A DNA stretch of 64,000 bases from Skeletonema tropicum. Its lineage: Eukaryota; Bacillariophyta; Thalassiosirophyceae; Thalassiosirales; Thalassiosiraceae. The position numbers and the translations under genes were made by a program. Below, piece after piece: positions 47,801 through 57,100 of this stretch (its first letter is position 1; each line of letters starts with the position of its first letter). The notes under the pieces are model-generated. The model did no database searches, was not told where the DNA came from, and was given only the letters and a program-made list of their open reading frames with translations. The stretch covers positions 1,550,001-1,614,000 of the forward strand of contig CM074137.1 of NCBI GenBank assembly GCA_037178625.1, written 5' to 3'.

Positions 47801-48136
47801 AGTGAGTTTGAGGACAATGATACTAACGTGGTAGATCAAATGACGAGAACAGTCGCCACTTTTATAGATAAGCGACCTAAGCGGGTCAAAAGGGAGGTCT
47901 TTGCGCCAGCAGGAAAGTTGGGCATCATTGTTGATACTTCAAGCGATGGGCCCATCGTTCACAGCATCAAGGCTGATTCGCCTTTGGTTGGAAAAGTGTT
48001 CACTGGTGACTATATCATAGCAGTAGATGATGAAGACACATCAGACTGGTCAGCTCATTATGTCACGAAATTAGTTGCTCGAAAGAGTGGCAGTGTTAGG
48101 AAGCTGACTCTTATGAGTAACAACTGGGACGACTAG
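41873..48136 (+). CDS. PS-repeat surface protein with TM helix and PDZ-like tail, 2087 aa
   Basis: Parts in order: signal peptide ending AHA (residues 1-23); N-terminal Cys-rich region (30-145) ending in a CCW module; Pro-Ser/Thr-x-x repeats (about 148-970); two Cys modules at about 977-1020 and 1077-1120, each with CF, a spaced Cys, CCWF or CCWL, and a final EC; more repeats (about 1125-1830); one transmembrane helix at about 1855-1878 (DIALGAGGLIVLVLIAIFS). The cytoplasmic side is an Arg/Ser-rich stretch (RRRSRGSRRRERSSSRGRSR), a linker, and a PDZ-like domain at about 2005-2085 (GKLGIIVDTSSDGPIVHSIK, GDYIIAVDDEDTSDW). This makes a type I membrane protein with a very long, stiff ectodomain. 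A link between the silica wall or matrix and a cytoplasmic PDZ scaffold is a reasonable inference; the function is not known. Confidence 0.85.
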   Translation: MKQILVRTAAAVILTGHAAHATQHRELEVTVLPDFSGPGCNSSLKRCNEEGFGDPQFCAFEIDFACKIGGFAGCLPKNHVAPVEKIFCPYSACLSKGWQSEEECNCGLFTKLCFENPTVKQNCDIAKCCWFVNTDSDRRECLPVYPTGAPTERPSASPTDLPSTSPTNTPSEFPTVQPSEHPTALPSISPTDKPSASPSVFPSAHPTTSPSDRPSASPSVSPTSKPSVSPSVSPSAKPSASPSDLPSPSPSVSPSARPSQSPSDRPSASPSVSPTSKPSVSPSESPTSSPSVAPSPSPSATPSSSPSARPSQSPSDRPSASPSVSPTSKPSVSPSVSPTSSPSVAPSPSPSAAPSSSPSSKPSASPTSTPSASPSDKPSSKPSSSPSVSPTSSPSDVPSASPSAAPSSSPSSKPSASPTSTPSASPSDEPSSKPSSSPSVSPTSSPSDVPSASPSALPSSSPSSKPSASPTSTPSASPSDEPSSKPSSSPSVSPTSSPSDVPSASPSALPSSSPSSKPSVTPTSTPSAAPSPSPSAEPSSSPTDVPSSSPSTKPSVSPSLLPTRTPSLFPSASPTDVPSASPSSEPSHSPSVKPSASPSGSPSSTPSASPSSLPTSKPSSSPTDVPSDVPSVSPSSAPSHSPSVKPSASPSGSPSAEPSPSPSAEPSVSPTVKPSAMPSTQPTSKPSATPSASPSDVPSHSPSAEPTSSPSSTPSASPSAEPSSDPTSVPSASPSSAPSPSPSAEPSASPSSTPSASPSTLPTSSPSSTPSASPSSSPSSSPSVAPSHSPSSTPSASPSDLPSSKPSSSPSASPSVAPTSSPSSTPSASPSSQPSASPSSQPTSMPSSSPSATPSAEPSSSPSSTPSASPSAEPTSEPSSSPSGLPSADPSSTPSAEPSSSPTSMPSESPSAEPTSEPSSSPSEVPSATPSSSPSGTPSSSPSVLPSSSPSALPTSSPSSEPSASPSIAPSIDWGEACGVFMTDCFRHQYKETICLTARCCWFQADDAGLRQCVEQSMLSSEPSSSPSSAPSVTPTALPSSSPSSVPTSTPSALPTAVPSSTPSVAPSDSPTIDYKAQCWYYISECFRFPKKVGLCDIASCCWLVKEEDTAGKRECVLKSSVPSSSPTVTASFEPSESPSASPSVEPTGKPSSLPSDSPTALPSASPSAQPTSKPSSTPTGAPSVSPSTTPTGVPSSSPSSAPSASPSAQPTSMPSSPPSSTPSSAPSPSPSAMPSSSPSANPSALPSTQPTSTPSTSPSGSPTAMPSSSPSAAPTSTPSASPSISPSSTPSASPSSEPTSKPSASPSAFPSDVPSSSPTSAPSASPTAVPSQSPSSDPSASPSSQPTSNPSSSPSVSPSATPSQSPSASPSHSPSSQPSASPSTQPTSQPSSSPSVSPSAAPSQSPSAAPSTTPSSAPSDAPSSTPTASPSALPTSSPSSTPSASPSSKPSSSPSVAPSHSPSSTPSASPSTLPTSNPSSSPSASPSVAPSLSPSSSPSHSPSSQPSVSPSSQPTGKPSSSPSATPSAEPTSSPSSTPSLSPSALPTSEPSSSPSGSPSSEPSRFPSSKPSSAPTESPSETPSSLPSSSPSASPSAVPTASPSISPSSQPSGSPSVSSKPSASPSSKPSGIPSASPSLEPTASPSSQPSGTPSLYPTATPSAAPTASPSAVPSLSPSDTPTASPSSRPSSEPTASPSIEPTGKPSASPSSRPTAQPSLHPSALPSSYPTSHPSASPSSSPTDEPSASPSSHPTSQPSARPSSNPSATPSVSPTDRPSSFPSVSPTASPSSSPSSHPTATPSTAPTGSPSVSSMPSASPSAEPTGTPTTELWAFNKEAIKKGSFVAETGLDNNFIRDIALGAGGLIVLVLIAIFSHRTYKRRRSRGSRRRERSSSRGRSRSRRTTGRGNSRHNEYIDEGESFETPGYTNTFDLTKDSVVSSQQSYAYSLEDGIVSPKSVGQDNKRERSVAESSAFSSEFEDNDTNVVDQMTRTVATFIDKRPKRVKREVFAPAGKLGIIVDTSSDGPIVHSIKADSPLVGKVFTGDYIIAVDDEDTSDWSAHYVTKLVARKSGSVRKLTLMSNNWDD

Positions 48137-48888
48137 GAATAGCGTATATATGTTCGTTATGTGTATGTACAATAGAAATAAGTGAGGAGATAACCCTCAT
48201 CTCTCCGTAAATAATAAATGTGAATAAATGAATCTTCTTTTGCTGATCACAAGAGTATCCAACTTCTTGGCATTTTTAAAGGCTAGCTGTCAAGGCGTTT
48301 GGAAGTGAAAGTGGCAGTAAGGTGTGAGTACGCAGAGAATAGAAGTACTTACTTAGAAGTTGGGAAGTCAAACAAAGTTGCTCTGCGAAGTTCTGACATG
48401 GTTGATTGTAGATAATATGATAGATGTCCGTTCCATGTACATGTTGGCAGTTATTAGGAGTATAAGAAGGGATGGGTCTGGATGGGGTTTGGGATTTTAG
48501 GGTAAGGTAAGGTTAGGGTAAATAAATTAGCTTTTAGGGATGTATCTTTTCAGTTCGTGACTCATGTGAAACAGATTTAAAATAGGATTAATAATTTTGT
48601 TGAAAGGATCGAGTCATGAGTACGAAAATTTGAGATTTTTATTTTTATTTACGTATGCCTTATTTTCCTCTCAACCATCAACCATGCCGGCCATGCTACA
48701 TGAACCTGCCATGAACTCAGCACCTCCCACCTCAACCCTCCACGCCACCACACCTCTAGTCAATTCTATCATCTAATCAAGCACAATATCTACAACATAA
48801 TAAGAACCTGGCAAGAGCATCGAGTAGGCAACGAGCTGTCATTCATTTGCCTCTACCTACTCTCAATGAAACCGCCGTTTTTTGCAAA
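48137..48888. other. Intergenic region before cyclin L
   Basis: This region holds the 3' flank of the 2087-residue gene, the dispersed element at 48552-48658 and a pyrimidine-rich leader before the cyclin L start. A GGTAAGGTAAGGTTAGGG-like run lies near 48500-48520. No gene is supported. Confidence 0.4.
48552..48658. repeat. Dispersed element with inverted TGACTCA-like arms (locus 3)
   Basis: This is the reverse-oriented relative of the elements at 17935 and 20728. On the minus strand it reads ATACGTAAATAAAAATAAAA, ATCTCAAATTTTCG, then ACTCATGACTCGA, and ends with the inverted arm ATGAGTCACGAACTG. It is about 230 bases upstream of the cyclin L start. Confidence 0.55.
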
Positions 48889-49896
48889 ATGTCATCCACC
48901 ATTAAAACCGTAGTGGACAAAACCGTTCAACCAATACTCTTTGCCACAAACAATAACGATGGATCATCAGCGGAAGCAAAACAACAGTCACCGCAATCAA
49001 CACCCTCCTCACGGGATAACATCCAGCCCTCCACAGAACGCTTGCACCGCCTCCATGGAACATCAATTCTCCTCGACGCATCGACCTTATTACGTCTCTC
49101 AGCATCTACCTACGCAACATCCTGCACAATCTTCCATCGCACATATCACCGCTTATCACTTCGAAAACATGATGTGTGGAGCGTCGCCTTGGGCTGCGTC
49201 TTACTCGCCAGTAAAGTTGAAGAAGAGCCAAGAACAGTTCACTCCATCATATTAACATTTGCACACATTTATCGAAGGAGACGATTACGAGTTGGGGATG
49301 ATATATCCAAATTTCATTACGGTGCGGCAGATGCAGAAGCGGATAATTGTGCCTTGCTCAATGACCTCGAGAAGGAAAATGTGGTGAGGAGTGTCAAGCC
49401 AATGTCCATGTTGGGACCGGTTTATGCAGAATGGAAAGATGCTCTTTTTCATACCGAGAATGTTATCTTGCAAACTCTTGGGTTTACTTTGTATTGGATA
49501 CCAGATGCTCATCCACATAAATTCATTTTATATTTTGTAAGAGTGTTGGAAATTGAAGAGAAGGAAGTTGTGCAGAAGGCATGGAATTATTGTAATGATT
49601 CATGTAGAATCGATTTATGCGTTCGGTATGAACCTGAGATTGTGGCATGTGCTGCCATTTTGATGGCTTGTTCAAGTAAAGATGTAGAGCTTCCTCTAGT
49701 CCCTTTTCCTTGGTGGGAAATATTCATTGGAGGCAAACGTGGAGAGGACTTGTCAACAGTATGCAATGCCATTTTAGCAGTTGGTGATGAAGATAACTTG
49801 GATAATCGCCGTGCCAAGTATGCATTTGTCCCTTCGTTATTGGAGCAGACGTCATTTAATGACCCAGAGAGCTATTTGTGGTCAAAGGCAGATTAA
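48889..49896 (+). CDS. Cyclin L-type protein
   Basis: The first ATG of the frame is 48889, giving 335 residues; the open frame reaches a TTG at 48847. The cyclin core covers about 50-290. The first cyclin fold has [29 protein letters not shown] and [34 protein letters not shown]. The second has [61 protein letters not shown] and PFPWWEIF. The LASKxEE-PR, PHK and WNY-ND-R-RxxPExxAC landmarks match cyclin L, the partner of CDK11/CDK12-like kinases in transcription and splicing. An acidic insert of about 35 residues interrupts the first fold. The Arg/Ser tail of animal cyclin L is missing. Confidence 0.85.
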   Translation: MSSTIKTVVDKTVQPILFATNNNDGSSAEAKQQSPQSTPSSRDNIQPSTERLHRLHGTSILLDASTLLRLSASTYATSCTIFHRTYHRLSLRKHDVWSVALGCVLLASKVEEEPRTVHSIILTFAHIYRRRRLRVGDDISKFHYGAADAEADNCALLNDLEKENVVRSVKPMSMLGPVYAEWKDALFHTENVILQTLGFTLYWIPDAHPHKFILYFVRVLEIEEKEVVQKAWNYCNDSCRIDLCVRYEPEIVACAAILMACSSKDVELPLVPFPWWEIFIGGKRGEDLSTVCNAILAVGDEDNLDNRRAKYAFVPSLLEQTSFNDPESYLWSKAD

Positions 49897-51147
49897 GAAT
49901 CACGAGGAGCACAAATTCAGATCGTTCAATTTGTCAGCTTCAACCAAGGGAATACCTTCAACGTGAATGGTAATCGCAAGCAACCTGATACTATCAAACT
50001 CTCTGCTACTTGTTTCAGAAGAGTGGCTTAGCTGAATTTCCTAAGTCAGCAATATTTCGAGACATTAGGGTCATCACTAAGTACGAACTGCAACATTTAA
50101 AGAATACCGAAGCAGTAGTATGCAAATGCAGCAGCCTGTCTCTAGAACCAACACATCATGAAGTCCACCTTCAATACACGAGGTGGAGCTATTTTAGAAA
50201 GCTTGTGTTTTTCCTCTTGGTTTGATTAGCCCACTTCCATACAATTCTCCTACATGTATCAACCTATTTTCATGTAAACGCAACACTCTGCACAATCTTT
50301 CATCGCACATAATATCATTATTACCACTTGTCACTTCGAGAACATTCCGTGTGGGGAGCGTCGCCATTTAAAGAAGAAAGATTAATTCAACTCTATCATA
50401 CTGACATTTGAATTTGCTCACATTCGTCGAAGGAGTAGATTGCAAGTTAATTAAGGACGTAGCGATAATGAATATCCTGATTCTGAAAATGTGATGTGTC
50501 AATTCTTAATGACACCAAAAACCGGTGTGCAGACGACACTCCAATTATATACTTGTTCACTGATGGACGCTTTATCTCCGCTGCACGCTAGTGCTTTATT
50601 ATTAGCCAATAGGCAGGAACTTTAGTAGAAGTATACTCGGCAGGTAAGTATGATAATAAGAAGCAGTAGAAATACTTATATATTTATCAAGCACAAGGTA
50701 GATACGCAGAAGTGACTTGTTGTGAGAAAATGAGTCTCCTGTAAATCATTCTATGATGATGTGTACCAATGAAGACTTTTGCGAAAACAAGAAATACGTG
50801 TGACAGTAGTAAGCAAACTCTGACACATGTGCATAATGACTTTTTGAAAAATAGGCATACTGTACATATACTTTCACTTTCTTGAAAATGGATGTGGAGT
50901 TTTATCTTTTCTAATTTACGTAAGACTGGTGTCATGAAGAGAAATCGCCAATTTGTGAAGTCATCAAGTACGAACTCCTTCTCGCGCGCCTGCCTTGCTT
51001 TTGGTCAACACCCAACACCAGCAATAGCGCTACCATGTACAAATCTCTGCGCATTCATCATTGAATTGATAACTAAGTTAGACTAAAGGACCTCAAGAGA
51101 TTTAATCATTTATATAGACGCCTATATCATTACAATCAGCGACAGAA
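49897..51147. other. Intergenic region with cyclin L relic
   Basis: Apart from the decayed cyclin L piece at 50257-50515 I see no supported gene. The last bases before 51148 (TATATAGACGCCTATATCA) resemble the TATA-like leader of the gene at 41873. Confidence 0.4.
50257..50515 (+). pseudogene. Decayed fragment of the cyclin L gene
   Basis: This stretch matches cyclin L coding sequence at about 49099-49380 with many changes: CAACACTCTGCACAATCTTTC for CAACATCCTGCACAATCTTCC, TGTGGGGAGCGTCGCC, and CACATTCGTCGAAGGAG. A deletion of about 15-20 bases follows GCGTCGCC, and stop codons break the frame. It lies 360 bases downstream of the parent gene in the same orientation, so it is a relic of a tandem duplication. 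Confidence 0.82.
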
Positions 51148-54100
51148 ATGAAGCAATTACTGGTGTGTGCAGCGGCCGCCTCCGCCCTCCTCTGTGGGCA
51201 TGGTGCTCATGCGGCGCTGAACATCAGTCGGGCACTTCAAGGAACTGGAATAATATTTCCAGATTTTTGTTCCGATGGCTGTGATACATCATTATGCAAA
51301 TGCATGGAGCATGCATTTGGAAATCCAGAACTATGCGTATCTGAAATAGACTCCTCCTGCAAAGCAGACGGCCTTCGTGGTTGCGTTCCGGAGGACCAAT
51401 TGAGTTCCACACAGGAAATATTTTGTGACTTCTCAGATTGCATAGTCGACGGTGAAACGAGCGAGGAGGAATGCAGCTGTAGAATGTACACAACACATTG
51501 TTTCTCGGATCAAAAATGTGACGAAAGTTGTGAAATTGCAAGATGTTGTTGGTTTCAGGACGATGATGAGGGGAGAAGAGAATGTTTGCCAGTATTTCCA
51601 ACAAATGCACCAACTGGTGAGCCATCAGATGCGCCGAGCTCAACACCATCATCGTCACCTTCAGCAACACCATCAACTCTTCCAACAACAAACCCAAGCT
51701 CAACTCCTTCGACATCTCCTTCAGTTTCACCAACTTACACTCCCTCAGGTCAACCAAGCAATTTACCATCCGATGTACCAAGCCATTACCCATCAGTACA
51801 ACCCTCAGCAGCACCATCTGAATCGCCCTCAGCTGAACCTACTTCGTCGCCATCAGCTGTACCTTCTGCATCTCCATCGAGCAATCCCACCTCTACTCCA
51901 AGCTCATCTCCCTCAGCAAAACCCTCGTCATCGCCATCTGCACAACCAACATCTGAACCAAGCTCATCGCCATCCACAACTCCGTCAGATGTCCCGAGTC
52001 GTTCTCCCTCAGCTGCACCGAGTCAATCTCCATCAGCGACGCCATCTACATTGCCGACTACACAACCAACAAATGATCCAAGCTTATCACCTTCAGAATC
52101 TCCATCCGCTGCTCCAAGTTCCTCTCCATCAGCTGGTCCTAGTGCGTCTCCATCATCCGAGCCGTCTGCACTACCAACAACCGATCCATCAAGCAAACCA
52201 AGCTCGTCTCCTTCAACATCACCGTCAGATGTGCCCAGCTCATCCCCAACATCTGCTCCTAGTCGATCTCCATCATCAACACCTTCTGCATCACCGTCCG
52301 CACAGCCGACGAGCGCACCAAGCTCATTCCCATCAGCATCTCCGTCGTCTGCTCCGAGCTCGACACCATCTGCAGAACCCAGTTCATTTCCCTCTTCATC
52401 ACCATCTGAATCACCAACCTCTGAACCGACAAGCACACCAAGCTCAACTCCTTCAAGTGTACCCAGTTCATCTCCAACATCAGCACCGTCTGCCTCGCCA
52501 TCCGCACAGCCAACAAGAGAACCAAGCTCATCGCCATCCGCATCACCGTCAGATATCCCGAGCTCTTCTCCATCATCTGCGCCGAGCCATTCTCCAACAT
52601 CAACACCGTCTGCTTCGCCATCCGTAGAGCCGTCAAGTGACCCAAGCTCCTCGCCATCAGCATCTCCGTCATCTGCTCCGAGCTCTTCTCCGTCAGCTGA
52701 ACCTTCTTCATCGCCATCGAGCAATCCCACCAGCAAACCAAGCTCATCTCCGACATCAACACCATCTACAATTCCTTCTGCTCACCCGTCGAGTGAACCA
52801 ACCGATTTTCCGTCAGTATCTCCGTCAGCGTCTCCCAGTAATTCCCCATCAGCTTCACCAAGTGCATCTCCCTCATCTGAACCGTCTGCATTACCTTCCA
52901 GCAATCCGACGAGCATACCAAGCTCATCGCCTTCCACATCACCATCAGATGTGCCCAGTTCAACTCCGACATCTGCTCCGAGTGGATCTCCCTCATCAGC
53001 ACCATCTGAATCGCCTTCCGCAGAACCGTCAAGTGACCCAAGCTCATTGCCAACGGTGTCACCGTCAGATTTTCCGAGCTCTTCTCCATCTCTAGAACCA
53101 ACTGAATCTCCCTCATCAGAACCATCTCAGTCGCCATCTAGTAATCCGACGAGCAAACCGAGCTCAACCCCTTCAACTTCACCGTCAGATGTGCCAAGTT
53201 CATCTCCGTCATCATCGCCATCTCAGTCGCCTTCCAGCAATCCAACAAGCAAACCAAGCTCGACCCCTTCAGCTTCACCGTCAAATGTGCCCAGTTCGTC
53301 TCCAACGTCTAACCCAAGTGCTTCTCCGTCGTCAGTACCCTCTACATCGCCTTCCGCACAGCCGACAAGTGAGCCAAGCTCATCTCCTTCGAGCTCGCCA
53401 ACAGATATGCCGAGTTCTTCACCGTCTAATGAACCCTCTCCGTCGCCGTCATCATCACCATCTGAATCGCCGTCAGCGCATCCGTCAAGCAATCCAAGCT
53501 CAGCTCCTTCGGCCTCTCCGTCAGCTACGCCTAGCTCAAGCCCCACCTCTAATCCAAGCTCATCTCCTTCAGCAAAACCCTCATCATCGCCGTCTGCACA
53601 ACCAACATCTGAACCAAGCTCATCGCCATCCACAACTCCGTCAGATGTCCCAAGTCGTTCTCCCTCAGCTGCACCGAGTCAATCTCCATCGGCAGCGCCG
53701 TCTGCATCACCGTCTACGCACCCAACAAGTGAACCTAGCTCATTGCCATCAGAATCTCCGTCGTATGCCCCGAGCTCTTCACCATCTGCACAACCAAGTA
53801 CATCTCCGTCAGTAAAGCCATCCGCATTGCCATCCAGCATTCCCACGAGTAAGCCAAGCTCATCTCCTTCCGAGACTCCAACTCTTCCTCCTTCAGATGT
53901 TCCAAGTCTAACTCCAACAGCTTCACCAAGCTCATCTCCTTCAGCTAGTCCGAGTGCTTCTCCTTCATCTGAGCCGTCTGCATTGCCATCCGCAGAGCCG
54001 ACGAGCAAACCAAGCTCATATCCATCGGTATCACCGTCAGATGTGCCCACTTCATCTCCAACAACTACTCCAAGTAAATTTCCATCATCAACACCTTCTG

Positions 54101-57100
54101 CATCACCGTCCGCACAGCCGACAAGTGAACCAAGCTCATTCCCATCAGCATCTCCGTCGTCTGCTCCGAGCTCTTCACCGTCTGCAGAACCCAGTTCATT
54201 TCCCTCATCATCACCATCTGAACCACCAACCTCTGAGCCGACAAGCATACCAAGCTCAACTCCTTCAGCGTCACCTTCAGCTGAGCCAAGCTCAACTCCT
54301 TCAAGTATACCCAGTTCATCTCCAACATCAGCACCATCTGAATCGCCGTCTGCAAATCCAACAGATGTTCCGAGCTCATCGCCATCCTCATCTCCTTCAT
54401 CTGCTCCGAGCTCTTCTCCATCATCTGCACCGAGTCACTCTCCGTCATCAAAACCATCTGCCTCACCGTCCACACAGCCGACAAGTGACCCAAGCTCATA
54501 CCCGTCTTCAACACCATCAGCATCTCCGTCCGCACAGCCGACAAGTAAACCAAGTTCAACACCATCAGTATCTCCGTCAGCTGAACCTACTTCGTCGCCA
54601 ACAGCTGTACCTTCTGCATCGCCATCGAGCAATCCCACCAGCAAACCAAGCTCGTTTCCGAGCTCTTCTCCGTCAGCTGTACCTTCTGCTCACCCGTCGA
54701 GTGAACCAACCGGCTCTCCTTCAGAATCTCCATCAGCGTCTCCCAGTAATTCCCCATCAGCTTCTCCAAGCTCGTTACCGACATCAAAACCTTCTCTATT
54801 GCCGTCAAGCAGTCCAACAAGCGAACCAAGCTCATTGCCATCAGTATCACCGTCTGAAGTGCCCAGTTTATTTCCAACATCTGCACCAAGTAAATCTCCC
54901 TCATCAAGACCATCCCAAACGCCTTCAACATTACCAACAAGTGAACCAAGCTCTCTTCCATCAGTGTCACCGTCAAATGTTCCCAGCTCTACACCAACTC
55001 TAGAACCAAGTGGATCCCCCTCATCAGCACCGTCATCATCGCCATCAAGTATTCCAACAAGCAAACCAAGCTCAACCCCTTCAGCTTCACCGTCAAATTT
55101 GCCCAGTTCGTCTCCAACGTCTAACCCAAGTGCTTCTCCGTCGTCAGTACCCTCTACATCGCCTTCGGCACTGCCAACAGCTGAGCCAAGCTCATCTCCT
55201 TCGAGCTCGCCAACAGATATGCCGAGTTCCTCTCCATCAGCTGAACCCTCTCCATCGCCGTCATCATCACCATCTGAATCGCCTTCCGCACAACCGTCAA
55301 GCAATCCAAGCTCAGCTCCTTCGGCCTCTCCGTCAGCTACGCCTAGCTCAAGCCCCACCTCTAATCCAAGCTCATCTCCTTCAGCAAAACCCTCATCATC
55401 ACCGTCAAAATCGCCATCAAGTATTCCAACAAGCAAACCAAGCTCGACCCCTTCAGCTTCACCGTCATATGTGCCCAGTTCGTCTCCAACGTCTAACCCA
55501 AGTGCTTCTCCGTCGTCAGTACCCTCTACATCGCCTTCCGCACAGCCGACAAGTGAGCCAAGCTCATCTCCTTCGAGCTCGCCAACAGATATGCCGAGTT
55601 CTTCACCGTCTAATGAACCCTCTCCGTCGCCGTCATCATCACCATCTGAATCACCGTCAGCGCATCCGTCAAGCAATCCAAGCTCAGCTCCTTCGGCCTC
55701 TCCGTCAGCTACGCCTAGCTCAAGCCCCACCTCTAATCCAAGCTCATCTCCTTCAGCAAAACCCTCATCATCACCGTCAAAATCGCCATCAAGTATTCCA
55801 ACAAGCAAACCAAGCTCGACCCCTTCAGCTTCACCGTCAAATGTGCCCAGTTCGTCTCCAACGTCTAACCCAAGTGCTTTTCCGTCGTCAGTACCCTCTA
55901 CATCGCCTTCCGCACAGCCGACAAGTGAGCCAAGCTCATCTCCTTCGAGCTCGCCAACAGATATGCCGAGTTCTTCACCGTCTAATGAACCCTCTCCGTC
56001 GCCGTCATCATCACCATCTGAATCACCGTCAGCGCATCCATCAAGCAATCCAAGCTCAGCTCCTTCGGCCTCTCCGTCAGCTACGCCTAGCACAAGACCC
56101 ACCTCTAATCCAAGCTCATCTCCTTCAGAAAAACCCTCGTCATCGCCGTCTGCACAACCAACATCTGAACCAAGCTCATCGCCATCCACAACTCCGTCAG
56201 ATGTCCCAAGTCGTTCTCCCTCAGCTGCACCGAGTCAATCTCCATCGGCAGCGCCGTCTGCATCACCGTCTACGCACCCAACAAATGATCCAAGCTCATT
56301 GCCATCGGAATCTCCATCCGCTGCTCCAAGTTCCTCTCCATCAGCTGGTCCTAGTGCGTCTCCATCATCCGAGCCGTCTGCACTACCAACAACCGATCCA
56401 TCAAGCAAACCAAGCTCGTCTCCTTCAACATCACCGTCAGATGTGCCCAGCTCATCCCCAACATCTGCTCCTAGTCGATCTCCATCATCAACACCTTCTG
56501 CATCACCGTCCGCACAGCCGACGAGCGCACCAAGCTCATTCCCATCAGCATCTCCGTCGTCTGCTCCGAGCTCGACACCATCTGCAGAACCCAGTTCATT
56601 TCCCTCTTCATCACCATCTGAATCACCAACCTCTGAACCGACAAGCACACCAAGCTCAACTCCTTCAAGTGTACCCAGTTCATCTCCAACATCAGCACCG
56701 TCTGCCTCGCCATCCGCACAGCCGACAAGAGAACCAAGCTCATCGCCATCCGCATCACCGTCAGATATCCCGAGCTCTTCTCCATCATCTGCGCCGAGCC
56801 ATTCTCCAACATCAACACCGTCTGCTTCGCCATCCGTAGAGCCGTCAAGTGACCCAAGCTCCTCGCCATCAGCATCTCCGTCATCTGCTCCGAGCTCTTC
56901 TCCGTCAGCTGAACCTTCTGCATCGCCATCGAGCAATCCCACCAGCAAACCAAGCTCATCTCCGACATCAACACCATCTACAATTCCTTCTGCTCACCCG
57001 TCGAGTGAACCAACCGATTTTCCGTCAGTATCTCCGTCAGCGTCTCCCAGTAATTCCCCATCAGCTTCACCAAGTGCATCTCCCTCATCTGAACCGTCTG

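Noticed and set aside
55010..56839. Long plus-strand frames rich in His/Gln/Arg/Leu overlapping the large PS-repeat genes (also 45270-46970 and 32736-34409)
   Set aside because: They are shifted readings of the same repeats. The main frame has a signal peptide, Cys modules, TM helix and PDZ-like end; these have none.
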